The position numbers and the translations under genes were made by a program. From RGIG1840 sp964626795 (GTDB lineage Bacteria; Bacillota_I; Bacilli_A; RF39; UBA660), in contig CAZVIQ010000003.1 in NCBI GenBank assembly GCA_964626795.1, positions 1 to 38,582 of the forward strand: 38,582 nt of DNA, read 5' to 3'. Below, in pieces: positions 1 through 7,617 of the stretch. How positions within the stretch are numbered: position 1 is the first letter of the stretch; the number at the start of each line of letters is the position of its first letter. The notes under the pieces were generated by a model. It was not told the origin of the DNA. It did not search any database and was given only the letters and a program-made list of their open reading frames with translations.

Positions 1-57
1 TGAATTAAATTGCCAGAGTCGTTAACTTAGATAGTAAATCTTTTTAAAATAAATTTT

Positions 58-86
58 TTGACTAAAATCTTATATTATGGTATAAT
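58..86 (+). promoter_or_regulatory. Promoter, TTGACT-17-TATAAT with TGG extension
   Basis: The -35 box TTGACT (58-63) and -10 box TATAAT (81-86) are separated by exactly 17 nt, with TGG directly before the -10. The expected start is near 93, which leaves a leader of about 74 nt before the ATG at 167, the longest leader in the window. The leader contains the inverted repeat CAATCCTACTAGGTTG (125-140) and may be structured. Confidence 0.8.
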
Positions 87-166
87 CTATGCACCAATGG
101 GGGTTGGATTATATAAAAATTTAGCAATCCTACTAGGTTGTTTTTAAATTTAAGTGGGTGAGGTTT

Positions 167-1045
167 ATGGATAACTGTGATGATATTTTTAATCTTTACG
201 AGACAGAAGGTAAAGAAAATGCAGATGGAATATTTGAAATAATATTGCAGGAATTTTTAAGTGTTACTAGACGTAATATAAACTTTTCTGATTGTGAAAC
301 AGCAACAGAAAAAGTAAGGGCTTTGAAACGTCAAATTTATTTATCTGGAAATGTTAGACTTTTTTTTGAATTATTAACTAAATATGAATATAATATGAAA
401 CGAGAAATAATAGATGCAATGTTTGCATTAGGTCATTTAGAAAATCCTAATAAAAACAAGGAAATAATAAAAAAATTTTTAAAATCTCCGATTATTCAGG
501 ATATTAATTTTAATGGTAAAAATAAATTTATAATTTCAAGCGAACAATATGGGGATTTTGTATTTCAACTTGCCTCCTATTATTTTAGAAAAAACAAAAA
601 AATGTCCGATTATATAGCTAGCAATGTATTGCCATGTAGATGCCATGATCATGCTTATTTTATGTCTCAGATTTTTGATGATTTTTATGCAATTACTTCT
701 CTTTGTCGACTTTATTTTGAAAATTTATATTATCATTCATATACTTTTGATGAACGAAGAAATATGATAATTGATTTATGTTATAACGCCATAGTAGATA
801 GAGATTCCTATTATAATATATTTGAACCTCAGGATATCTCAGCAATTTTAAATAGTGAAGTGCAAAAAGAATTGTTTTTAGCTAATCAGGAAAAAATTCA
901 GCCTGTTAAAAGATGTCCACTTTTAAAAATAGCTTTATATAAACAGCTGCAAGAATTCCTTAGACTACAAACTGATTTTGAAAAAGAATCATCTGTCGAT
1001 GAAACTAGTGAAGAATCTGTTTATACAATGTCTAATTTAGTTTAA
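167..1045 (+). CDS. Hypothetical cytoplasmic protein, Cys/His cluster
   Basis: I do not recognise this 292-residue protein. I place the start at the ATG at 167, because GGTGAGG lies just upstream; an in-frame GTG at 158 exists but has no ribosome site. There is no signal peptide or membrane segment, and composition and predicted pattern are mostly helical. A CxCHxH cluster (about residues 157-162) could bind a metal, with further cysteines near residues 178, 203 and 248. The C-terminal 25 residues are acidic and Ser/Thr-rich and look disordered. It has its own strong promoter and a 74-nt leader, and it converges with the nucleosidase-like gene that follows. A small hairpin overlaps its stop codon. 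Function is unknown. Confidence 0.7.
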   Translation: MDNCDDIFNLYETEGKENADGIFEIILQEFLSVTRRNINFSDCETATEKVRALKRQIYLSGNVRLFFELLTKYEYNMKREIIDAMFALGHLENPNKNKEIIKKFLKSPIIQDINFNGKNKFIISSEQYGDFVFQLASYYFRKNKKMSDYIASNVLPCRCHDHAYFMSQIFDDFYAITSLCRLYFENLYYHSYTFDERRNMIIDLCYNAIVDRDSYYNIFEPQDISAILNSEVQKELFLANQEKIQPVKRCPLLKIALYKQLQEFLRLQTDFEKESSVDETSEESVYTMSNLV

Positions 1046-1066
1046 ATCATGTGATTTGTTAAATTT

Positions 1067-1753
1067 TTATTCGAATCTATTGATAAAATTCAGCGCAATT
1101 TTTTCTGAATTTTTATTTGCTTCCTCATTATAAAGGTTATATTGTTTAACTGCGTTTTCATTTGCTTTGTTAGAAATAATTTTAATTGCTATAAAAGGAA
1201 TATTATTATTTTGACAGAAATGTGCAACTGGTCCGCATTCACAGTCAACTGCATCTGTACAGAAAACTTTTCTTAAACAATTTCTTGTATTTGAATTGGC
1301 TATAAAACTTTCACAGCTTGCAATAACACCTTCATTGTAACTTTTATCAGAATCACAAATTGCCTTAATCATGCATCTTTTTAAATAAATATTTGAGTTA
1401 TATGTACCAGTAGCGGATCCGGGTATGACTCCAGGACTATAACCAAGGCAAGTAAAATCAACATTTGCTTCTATAGATTTATCTACTAAAAATATATCGA
1501 AAACATTTATATTTTCTTTTAAACTTCCTGCTGTACCTATTTGCAGCACAGCATCAATATCAGTATAACAATTTAAATACTGTAGAGAACTCGCAATATT
1601 TACTTTTCCATATCCGGTAATTAATAAAATAAAATCTTTTTCATACCAGGTACAGTTAAATATATCAAAATCTGTATCATTCCATTTCTCATAATTAACT
1701 TTTGATAAAATATATTCTGCATCGCATAACTTAGGTACAGTTACAACTAACAT
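1067..1753 (-). CDS. MTA/SAH nucleosidase-family protein with altered active site
   Basis: This 228-residue protein belongs to the nucleoside phosphorylase/MTAN fold. Visible family features are GYGKVN (about 47-52), GTAG (about 73-76), a VDCE-x3-VAHFC segment matching the ribose-binding Met-Glu of E. coli Mtn, and ISNKAN near residue 195 where Mtn has ISDxAD. In Mtn the Asp of SD (Asp197) protonates the purine N7 and is essential; here it is Asn (codon aac), and the second Asp is Asn too. An N-terminal Glu that could match catalytic Glu12 is present. Enzymes of this family cleave methylthioadenosine and S-adenosylhomocysteine. Given the substitution, this one may be inactive, purine-specificity-shifted or a binding protein. 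The start is supported by AGGAGAG about 8 nt upstream. Confidence 0.75.
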   Translation of the reverse strand: MLVVTVPKLCDAEYILSKVNYEKWNDTDFDIFNCTWYEKDFILLITGYGKVNIASSLQYLNCYTDIDAVLQIGTAGSLKENINVFDIFLVDKSIEANVDFTCLGYSPGVIPGSATGTYNSNIYLKRCMIKAICDSDKSYNEGVIASCESFIANSNTRNCLRKVFCTDAVDCECGPVAHFCQNNNIPFIAIKIISNKANENAVKQYNLYNEEANKNSEKIALNFINRFE

Positions 1754-1852
1754 AAAATCACTCTCCTAAAATAGTATATTATATTCGCCCAGAAGTGTTA
1801 TTAATTGTTAATATAAATAAAAAGTAACATAGAATAGTAATGGAGGGTTGGT

Positions 1853-2230
1853 ATGAATTATAACTATCATAAGATGTCGCAGAAAGAAATTCTTAATGTT
1901 GTGGAATGCGGTAAGATTTGTGTTATGGGCGTCTGTAACGATTCTATACCATATTTAATTCCTGTTAAATATGAAAGTTATTACAGAGATAATACACTTG
2001 TAATAATAATTAAAAGCAAGGGGTATGGTATGAAAGTAAGATGTATTTCAGAAAATGAAAAAATAGGATTATATTTTGATAAAAAAAATGGTTGCACGTT
2101 CGAATCGGTTATTGCAGAAGGAAGTGCATATATAAATGAGAATAAAAAAGAAAATAAAGAAGCTGAAATTAGTATTATAATTAACAAAATAAGCGGAAGA
2201 AGATACAATTTAAACAAAATATATTCTTAA
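1853..2230 (+). CDS. Pyridoxamine 5'-phosphate oxidase-like flavin-binding protein
   Basis: This 125-residue split-barrel protein resembles the small NimA/PNPOx-like family. It has an N-terminal helix starting Met-Ser-Gln-Lys-Glu-Ile, then the typical pattern of a first strand ending in D-x-I-PY-x-IPV (about residues 29-37), a central IIIKSKGYGMK strand-turn that normally contacts the flavin phosphate, and a closing strand. Family members bind FMN or a related cofactor and are mostly of unknown substrate. The ATG follows GGAGGG closely. The next gene begins 39 nt later and may share its transcript. Family call is fairly firm; reaction is unknown. Confidence 0.7.
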   Translation: MNYNYHKMSQKEILNVVECGKICVMGVCNDSIPYLIPVKYESYYRDNTLVIIIKSKGYGMKVRCISENEKIGLYFDKKNGCTFESVIAEGSAYINENKKENKEAEISIIINKISGRRYNLNKIYS

Positions 2231-2269
2231 ATATTTTATAAGCATTAAATTTATTCTTGGAGGAGAAAA

Positions 2270-3049
2270 TTGAAAAAAATAATTGGAAGCTTTGATAGTG
2301 AATCTGGAAAAGTTAAAAACTACAGTATACAAAAATATGGTAATTATTATATTGTGATATTTAATACATTAAAATCTTTTGAAACACCTGAAAGAAGAAT
2401 ATATGCGGTTTATGATTTAAATGAAAAACAAATTGCCATAGTCGATTCAAATATAGGAAGAATAGAAACTTTAGATGAGAATAGATTTGTTTATATTATT
2501 AAAAATTTTGAAAATGATGATTATACTTTAAAAATATTTGATATAAAAAATAGAAATGCTTTACGTGTATTTTCTGATAAAGAAGAATTAATGTATAAAT
2601 CAAATTCTGTTTTATTGGAAAAAGAATTAATAGTAATTTGTAATAATGGAAGACAATATCTATATGATTTTGTTAATGATAAGATTTTATCTTATGGTTT
2701 TTCCAGTATAGACTTTACCGATTGTGGTTTTTTAGAAATATCAGATAATTTACCAAAAGATTGTGGCGCGTGTTTTGTAGTTTTAGATATTTATTCAGAT
2801 GACGAACTTCCTATAGTAAGTAAAGAAACTTTATTTGGTTATATTGATTTAAGTGGACATCTTATAAATGGATTAATTGGACTTCGTCACAGAAGTATTA
2901 CTTTTACATCGAAAAAAGGAATAAATGATTTAGAAAAATCAATAAAAATTAAATTAAATGCTGAGTCTTTAGAAAGGCAAAAGTATGAAGAAGAATACTC
3001 TAAAAACATAAAAATTTTGAGAGCAAATTTAAAATTTAGAATTAAATAA
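2270..3049 (+). CDS. Hypothetical beta-rich protein
   Basis: I do not recognise this 259-residue protein. The start is TTG at 2270, chosen because a very strong GGAGGAG ends 4 nt upstream and no better start lies near. The sequence is a succession of short hydrophobic strands separated by polar turns (for example YAVYDLNEKQIAIVDS, TLKIFDIKN), which suggests a beta-propeller or WG-repeat-like fold. The last 40 residues are a charged helix. There is no signal peptide or membrane helix. It is probably cotranscribed with the flavin-barrel gene upstream and ends at a clear terminator. Confidence 0.65.
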   Translation: MKKIIGSFDSESGKVKNYSIQKYGNYYIVIFNTLKSFETPERRIYAVYDLNEKQIAIVDSNIGRIETLDENRFVYIIKNFENDDYTLKIFDIKNRNALRVFSDKEELMYKSNSVLLEKELIVICNNGRQYLYDFVNDKILSYGFSSIDFTDCGFLEISDNLPKDCGACFVVLDIYSDDELPIVSKETLFGYIDLSGHLINGLIGLRHRSITFTSKKGINDLEKSIKIKLNAESLERQKYEEEYSKNIKILRANLKFRIK

Positions 3050-3051
3050 TC

Positions 3052-3072
3052 CTGCTTTAGAAGCAGTTTTTT
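3052..3072 (+). terminator. Rho-independent terminator
   Basis: Stem CTGCTT/AAGCAG with a 3-nt loop TAG, followed by six T. It ends the transcript from the 1853-3049 genes just before the tsaB promoter. Confidence 0.8.
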
Positions 3073-3073
3073 A

Positions 3074-3102
3074 TTGTAAGTATACTCTTTTTTTGATATA
3101 AT
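3074..3102 (+). promoter_or_regulatory. Promoter of tsaB-rimI-tsaD, extended -10
   Basis: TTGTAA (3074-3079), 17-nt spacer, TATAAT (3097-3102), with TGA directly before the -10. The expected start near 3109 leaves a leader of about 13 nt and rules out the upstream GTG at 3107 as translation start. Confidence 0.75.
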
Positions 3103-3121
3103 ATGCGTGGTTGGAGGCGTT

Positions 3122-3679
3122 ATGTATAAATTATTTGTCGATACCCATAGTGAGTTAATTACACTGGCGTTTGTAAAAGAAAATAAAGTAATTAAAAAAG
3201 AAGTAGAAAGTTCAAATGGACATGCTGAAGTATTGCTTCCTACTTTTAATGATATGTTGGAAGAAAATAATATAAATATAGAAGATATAGAGGAAATAAT
3301 TGCGGTTTATGGTCCAGGAAGTTTTACAGGAATAAGAATTGGTCTATCTATGGTAAAGATATTAAGTTATACCAAAAATATTCCAGTAAAGCTTATTTCA
3401 AGCCTTGAAGCATATTTAATAAGTTCAACGCTTTTAGAAGATAAGATATCATATATAGAAGATGCAAAAGGTGCATATGTTTTAGCGTTTAATAAAGAAA
3501 ACGAAGTTATTTTAGAAGAACAGTATTTAACCGATTATGAGGACTTACTGAAAAAATATTCTGTTGTGGATAACAAACTGGATATTAATAAAGTAATAGA
3601 GTATTCTACAAACTTAAAAGTTACTAAAACACATTTAATAAAAGCAAATTATATTAAAAAAATAGAGGTAGAAAAGTGA
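3122..3679 (+). CDS. tsaB: tRNA threonylcarbamoyladenosine biosynthesis protein TsaB
   Basis: TsaB is the inactive paralogue and partner of TsaD in making t6A at position 37 of ANN-decoding tRNAs. The family hallmark GPGSFTGIRIGLS is present (about residues 65-77), followed by a helix and the IPVKLISSLEA strand. The N-terminal ASKHA-type strand FVDTHSELITLAF is also seen. I take the ATG at 3122, which has GGAGG 4 nt upstream and follows the promoter; an in-frame GTG at 3107 would precede the transcription start. At 185 residues it is shorter than the roughly 220-230 of model TsaB proteins, mostly at the C-terminus. It overlaps rimI by 4 nt and heads an operon with rimI and tsaD. Confidence 0.9.
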   Translation: MYKLFVDTHSELITLAFVKENKVIKKEVESSNGHAEVLLPTFNDMLEENNINIEDIEEIIAVYGPGSFTGIRIGLSMVKILSYTKNIPVKLISSLEAYLISSTLLEDKISYIEDAKGAYVLAFNKENEVILEEQYLTDYEDLLKKYSVVDNKLDINKVIEYSTNLKVTKTHLIKANYIKKIEVEK

Positions 3680-4008
3680 TAATTGAAAATTCTATAAATG
3701 AATTTGATAAAAAGTATATATTTAAAGAAAAAGATGAAGAAGTTTGTTTTGTAGAGACTCATCAAATGTATGAAGTTCTTGATTTAACAGATGTTTTTAC
3801 AAAAGAAGTATATAGAAGAAAAGGGTATGCCAGAAAATTAATTAATTATATAATTCAAAATACAAATGCAAAAAAAATAATGTTAGAAGTAAATGTTGAG
3901 AATATAAGTGCAGTAAATTTATATAAATCTCTGGGTTTTAAAATAATAAGCGAGAGAAAAAATTACTATAAAGATAAAACAGCATTGATAATGGAGTTGA
4001 TAAAATGA
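3676..4008 (+). CDS. rimI: Short RimI-like GNAT acetyltransferase
   Basis: This 110-residue protein matches the C-terminal two thirds of RimI, the ribosomal protein S18 N-alpha-acetyltransferase. It has the acetyl-CoA loop RRKGYA (about 48-53), the LEVNVENISAVNLYKSLGF motif and the RKNYY signature. RimI proteins are usually about 150 residues; here the first ~40 residues, including substrate-side helices, are missing or very short. The start is a GTG overlapping the tsaB stop (GTGA), and its stop overlaps the tsaD start (ATGA), so the three genes are translationally coupled. The tsaB-rimI-tsaD order is conserved in many Firmicutes, which supports the assignment. Activity of such a short form is uncertain. 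Confidence 0.8.
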   Translation: MIIENSINEFDKKYIFKEKDEEVCFVETHQMYEVLDLTDVFTKEVYRRKGYARKLINYIIQNTNAKKIMLEVNVENISAVNLYKSLGFKIISERKNYYKDKTALIMELIK

Positions 4009-5009
4009 AAGATGTATATATAATGGCAATAGAAAGTTCATGTGATGAGACAAGCTGCAGTATTGTTAAGAATGGTAAAGAAGATGTTTCAACAGTTGTG
4101 CATTCACAGATAGATGTTCATACATTGTATGGAGGTGTAGTTCCTGAACTTGCCTCTCGTATGCATTTAGAAAACATTACTATTGTACTCGATGAAACTT
4201 TAAGGAAAGCTAATATGAAATTAGAAGATATGGATGCTTTTGCATGTACCTATGCGCCAGGTCTTTTAGGTAGTCTTCTTGTAGGACTTGAAGCCACTAA
4301 AACTTTAAGTTTAATTTATAAGAAACCTTTTATAAAGGTTAACCATATGATGGGACATATATATGCCAATAATATAAATACAGATTTAACTTATCCACTT
4401 ATAGCGCTTATTGTAAGCGGTGGTCATACAGATTTGATTTTAATGGAAAGTGAAAACAATTTTAAATATCTGGGTAGTACACTTGATGATGCAGTTGGAG
4501 AAACATTTGATAAAGTAGCAAGAATATTAAATCTTCCTTATCCAGGAGGCCCAAATGTTGAAAGATATGCTAAAGAAGGTAAAACAACTTATAAAATGCC
4601 AACTATTAAAACTGAAAACAAATATGACTTTAGCTTTAGTGGTCTTAAAAGCCACTGTGTGAACTTAGTTCATAATGAGAAACAAAGAGGTAATGAAATA
4701 AGAGAAAAAGATTTAGCAGCTTCTTTTCAGGAAGTTATTACAAGAGAACTTGTTTCAAAAGCAGAGAAAGCTTTAAAAGAATTCAATATAAAAACATTGA
4801 TTCTAAGTGGTGGTGTAGCTGCGAATATGTTTATAAGAGATTCACTTCAGGAAATGTGTGATAAAAATAAAGTGAGATTTCATGTTCCAGAAAAAAAATA
4901 CTGTACAGATAATGCCACTATGATAGGTGCTGCAGCATATATACTTTATAAAGATAATAAATTTTCAGGATTAGATACAAATGCTCAAAGTAATATTAGT
5001 TTAATTTAA
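4005..5009 (+). CDS. tsaD: tRNA N6-adenosine threonylcarbamoyltransferase TsaD
   Basis: TsaD transfers threonylcarbamoyl from TC-AMP to A37 of tRNA, working with TsaB and TsaE. All main motifs are present: IESSCDETS at the N-terminus, the metal-binding HMMGH (about 113-117), VSGGHTDLILM, DDAVGETFDKVARIL, GGPNVERYA, DFSFSGLKSH, ILSGGVAAN and CTDNATMIGAAA near the C-terminus, whose Asp completes the metal site. The second residue of HxxGH is followed by Met where many homologues have Glu. Length (334) is normal. The ATG overlaps the rimI stop. tsaE is not in this window. The 3' end overlaps the convergent grpB-like gene by 4 nt and no terminator was seen. Confidence 0.97.
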   Translation: MKDVYIMAIESSCDETSCSIVKNGKEDVSTVVHSQIDVHTLYGGVVPELASRMHLENITIVLDETLRKANMKLEDMDAFACTYAPGLLGSLLVGLEATKTLSLIYKKPFIKVNHMMGHIYANNINTDLTYPLIALIVSGGHTDLILMESENNFKYLGSTLDDAVGETFDKVARILNLPYPGGPNVERYAKEGKTTYKMPTIKTENKYDFSFSGLKSHCVNLVHNEKQRGNEIREKDLAASFQEVITRELVSKAEKALKEFNIKTLILSGGVAANMFIRDSLQEMCDKNKVRFHVPEKKYCTDNATMIGAAAYILYKDNKFSGLDTNAQSNISLI

Positions 5010-5533
5010 TTATCGTATTCTTCTTTAGCCAGTTTAATTACATTAGAAATAAACTCACTTTTTCCTTGAGTATATTTTGGTCTTTCATCTGCATATTTTA
5101 ACGCTAGCTCTTGTTTTATATTGCTATATTTCTTTAAATATTCGGGATGATCAATTAAATAATTTCTAAAATAAATAGAGTCATAATAAGTTTTACTCTT
5201 TGGTACAGTAAAATGTATATAGTGACTTCGCGCTTCATCAGGTCCTTTGGCAAAAAAATACTGGTCGGTTATTCCATGCTGTCCACAGTTTTCGTAATTG
5301 TGGCTTTTTAATAATCTTTCTATCTCATCTATTTCATCAAGACTCTTTAAAACAATTAATATGTCAACAATAGGTTTTGCTTTTAATCCGGGTACTGAAG
5401 TACTACCTACATGATGAATTTCTATGATTTTATCCTTTAAAATATCTTTTAGTAACTTTTCCTCGGTTTCATAACTTTCTTTCCACGCTAAACTATAATC
5501 TTCTAATTGAACTGTACCTCTTTTTAATGCCAT
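5006..5533 (-). CDS. GrpB family protein (UPF0157)
   Basis: This 175-residue protein shows the GrpB-family signature HHVGSTSVPGLKAKPIVDIL (about residues 40-59), which belongs to a nucleotidyltransferase-like fold, plus the Y-x-F-x-KG and HIHF-type central strands and the FRNYLIDHPE-x4-Y-x3-K helix. Members are found alone or fused to dephospho-CoA kinase; their substrate is not established. Length is typical of stand-alone members. The ATG has AAGGAG at a normal distance. Its last bases overlap tsaD in a convergent arrangement. Confidence 0.9.
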   Translation of the reverse strand: MALKRGTVQLEDYSLAWKESYETEEKLLKDILKDKIIEIHHVGSTSVPGLKAKPIVDILIVLKSLDEIDEIERLLKSHNYENCGQHGITDQYFFAKGPDEARSHYIHFTVPKSKTYYDSIYFRNYLIDHPEYLKKYSNIKQELALKYADERPKYTQGKSEFISNVIKLAKEEYDN

Positions 5534-5571
5534 AATTTTTTTCTCCTTATCTAAAATTTAAAGTTATTTTT

Positions 5572-5580
5572 ATTATATCA
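5572..5580 (-). promoter_or_regulatory. Extended -10 of the grpB-like gene
   Basis: Read on the minus strand this is TGATATAAT, the same extended -10 as upstream of tsaB. No good -35 is visible. The expected start lies about 32 nt before the ATG. Confidence 0.55.
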
Positions 5581-5607
5581 TTTTTTGTTATATTTTTAAG
5601 AAATTAT

Positions 5608-5636
5608 TTGACTTTTAAAAATATAAATGATATCTT
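5608..5636 (+). promoter_or_regulatory. Promoter, TTGACT-17-TATCTT with TGA extension
   Basis: TTGACT (5608-5613) and TATCTT (5631-5636) are 17 nt apart, with TGA just before the -10. The expected start near 5643 lies after an in-frame ATG at 5637, so translation must begin at the ATG at 5658. Confidence 0.7.
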
Positions 5637-5657
5637 ATGCATACAAAAGGAGGGTAT

Positions 5658-6587
5658 ATGGTAAAAACAGGAAAAGCTAATTTAAATAAACTGAACGATA
5701 CTTTCTCATTTCAAGATTTTATAAATAGAACTGCTTTATATTTTATGATTTTAGATAATGATAAAATTCAAGTATCTTTTTATGGTTATCCAGGGAATAA
5801 TTCTATAGATATAGAATTAAAAGCTGAAGATGAAGATTTACTGAATTTCATGAAACAGTTTAATAATTTATTTCCTAAAGATTCTGATTTGTTTTCTATA
5901 AGTCATGAATCTGGCAAAATAAAAATCAGTTCCTTTAAAGATAAAGAAGAAGAAGTTACTCATTCGTTTTTGCAAAGGGGAGATCCGGAATTTAGCTTTT
6001 TTAGACAGGTTATATTAGGATTATCTAAAGAAAATGTAGAAAAGTTAGAATATGTAGATAATGAATTTAATATGTTTAAAGAAAATCCAGAACAATATAT
6101 TGAATATAAAAAAGCTTCGTTTTTAGAACTAACATCTAGCATTTATGATTTTATTTTTAACGATTTAAACGATTTAAATCGTTATACACAAGGATCAATT
6201 AGAGAAACCAATTTAAAAAGCGGTATAATCTACGCAAAACAAGATCTTAGAAATTTAAATAAGATATTAAATTCTCTTCTTGACTTGTTTGATCTTAAAT
6301 CAGAAAAAATAAGCGATGAAGAAATAGAGAAAAGCAGAAAAGTTCTTCTTGAAAGAGGAAGAATGTATTATTATCATTTATTAACTGAAATTTCAGATTT
6401 AAAAACACATAGTATAGGAGCACCAAAGGAAATCAGCTTACTAAACGGATTAGAATTTATAAAAAAGACTACAATTGATTTAGGGAAATTGCTTAGTGAA
6501 ATAAATGCATTGCTAGTATTATCAACTAGTGTTTCAAAAGAAAAAGCCACAGTATTTACTATGGTTCCTAATACAACAGATAAATAA
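5658..6587 (+). CDS. Hypothetical cytoplasmic protein
   Basis: I do not recognise this 309-residue protein. The ATG at 5658 is preceded by a strong AGGAGGG and follows the promoter; an ATG at 5637 would sit upstream of the transcript start. There is no signal peptide or membrane helix. The first ~100 residues alternate short strands and helices (KIQVSFYGYPG, SIDIELKAEDEDLLNFM), while residues ~150-300 are long charged helices rich in Leu, Lys and Glu, suggesting a helical bundle or coiled coil. It is a single-gene transcript whose terminator lies inside the opposing glycosyltransferase gene. Function is unknown. Confidence 0.7.
   Translation: MVKTGKANLNKLNDTFSFQDFINRTALYFMILDNDKIQVSFYGYPGNNSIDIELKAEDEDLLNFMKQFNNLFPKDSDLFSISHESGKIKISSFKDKEEEVTHSFLQRGDPEFSFFRQVILGLSKENVEKLEYVDNEFNMFKENPEQYIEYKKASFLELTSSIYDFIFNDLNDLNRYTQGSIRETNLKSGIIYAKQDLRNLNKILNSLLDLFDLKSEKISDEEIEKSRKVLLERGRMYYYHLLTEISDLKTHSIGAPKEISLLNGLEFIKKTTIDLGKLLSEINALLVLSTSVSKEKATVFTMVPNTTDK
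6536..6564 (-). terminator. Terminator of the glycosyltransferase gene, inside the opposing CDS
   Basis: On the minus strand, stem CCATAGT/ACTGTGG (one G-U pair) with loop AAAT is followed by C-TTTTT-C-TTTT. It lies 26 nt past the stop of the minus-strand gene and within the last codons of the plus-strand gene ending at 6587. Confidence 0.65.
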
Positions 6588-6589
6588 CT

Positions 6590-7516
6590 TTATAATAGGT
6601 TATCATCAAAACCAATTTTTTCTTTAACAAGATAAATTGGTCTTTTTTTTGTCTCCATGTATGTTTTAGAAATATACTCTCCTAAAATACCCATACATAA
6701 TAACTGCATTCCACCTAAAAATAATACAATAGCTAGTGTTGAAGCATAGCCAGGCAAATCTATACCCATAATTAAAGTTTTTATTACTAAAAATATAAAA
6801 TATATAAAAGCAATAATGCTGGTTGTTATTCCTAAATAAGTTGCAATTCTAAGAGGAGATGTACTAAAGTCAATGATTCCGTTAAATGCATATCTCACTA
6901 AATCTTTAAATCTCCATTTAGTGTGTCCTCCTTGTCTTTTTTCAACTGTGTATGGAATATAGTATACATTAAAGCCTATCCAGGAAAAAATGCCTTTAGA
7001 AAATCTGTTTATTTCTGTCATTTCTAATATTGCATTTAATACCGTTCTTCTAAACATTCTAAAATCAGAAGCACCTTCTACAAATTCGATTTTTGATAAA
7101 TGTGAAATTAATTTATAAAAAAGACTTTGTTTTTTTCTTTTTCTATCTTTCTTTTGCTGCATGCATACTTCATCATAATATTGATTATTGTCTAAAAAAT
7201 CCTCCATTTCTAAAATATACTTTGGATTTTGTTGTAAATCTGCATCAATAATACATGTGTATTCTCCACTTGAAGCTTTAAGACCTGCGTAAATAGCAGA
7301 TTCTTTACCAAAGTTTCTTGAAAAACTAATTATTTTTACACATTCTTTGTTACTTTCGTATATATTTTTTAATATTTTTAAACTATTATCTTTACTGCCA
7401 TCATTTATAAACAAAAGTTCACACTTTTTATTTTCTAAAATTTTAGATATGCTTTTATAAAACTTCTCAATTACTTCTTCCTCATCTAAAAGAGGTATTA
7501 TTACACTTAACTTCAT
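6590..7516 (-). CDS. Family 2 glycosyltransferase, bactoprenol glucosyltransferase type
   Basis: This 308-residue membrane protein resembles GtrB/YfdH and B. subtilis CsbB/YkcC, which move a sugar from UDP-sugar to undecaprenyl phosphate on the inner face. The GT-A domain starts at SVIIPLLDEEE, with FINDGSKD (about 37-44), FSRNFGKESAI (about 65-75) and the metal-binding DAD at 91-93 followed by LQQNP. RQGGHTKWRFKDLVRYAFNGI (about 205-225) is the typical linker into two membrane helices (about 228-250 and 262-285), and GEYISKTYMETKKRP ends the protein. Such enzymes usually feed a flippase and a multi-TM transferase for teichoic-acid or polymer glycosylation; no partner is adjacent here. It is divergent from the calcium ATPase gene. 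Confidence 0.9.
   Translation of the reverse strand: MKLSVIIPLLDEEEVIEKFYKSISKILENKKCELLFINDGSKDNSLKILKNIYESNKECVKIISFSRNFGKESAIYAGLKASSGEYTCIIDADLQQNPKYILEMEDFLDNNQYYDEVCMQQKKDRKRKKQSLFYKLISHLSKIEFVEGASDFRMFRRTVLNAILEMTEINRFSKGIFSWIGFNVYYIPYTVEKRQGGHTKWRFKDLVRYAFNGIIDFSTSPLRIATYLGITTSIIAFIYFIFLVIKTLIMGIDLPGYASTLAIVLFLGGMQLLCMGILGEYISKTYMETKKRPIYLVKEKIGFDDNLL
6611..6650 (+). terminator. Strong terminator of the 5658-6587 gene, inside the opposing CDS
   Basis: Stem ACCAATTT/AAATTGGT (6611-6618 with 6634-6641) is capped by an inner TCTT/AAGA stem with loop TAAC and followed by eight T. It sits 24 nt past the plus-strand stop, within the codons for the C-terminus of the glycosyltransferase. Confidence 0.8.
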
Positions 7517-7537
7517 TATTTTACTCCTTGTATTTTA

Positions 7538-7546
7538 ATTTTAACA
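7538..7546 (-). promoter_or_regulatory. Extended -10 of the glycosyltransferase gene
   Basis: On the minus strand this reads TGTTAAAAT. The expected start leaves a leader of about 15 nt. No convincing -35 box is visible. Confidence 0.4.
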
Positions 7547-7617
7547 AATTTTTCATTTAATTAATAGATTAATTCTAAAACTTCCAAAAATTAATATAAT
7601 TTTAATGGAGGACAAGC

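Noticed and set aside
1044..1070. Hairpin AAATC/GATTT over the stop codon of the first gene as a terminator
   Set aside because: Only five AT-rich pairs, and the T-run is separated from the stem; too weak to list as a feature.
3677..3679. Possible TGA-as-tryptophan code as in Mycoplasma
   Set aside because: TGA ends tsaB, rimI, tetR and the glycosylase at family-typical positions, and Trp is encoded by TGG.
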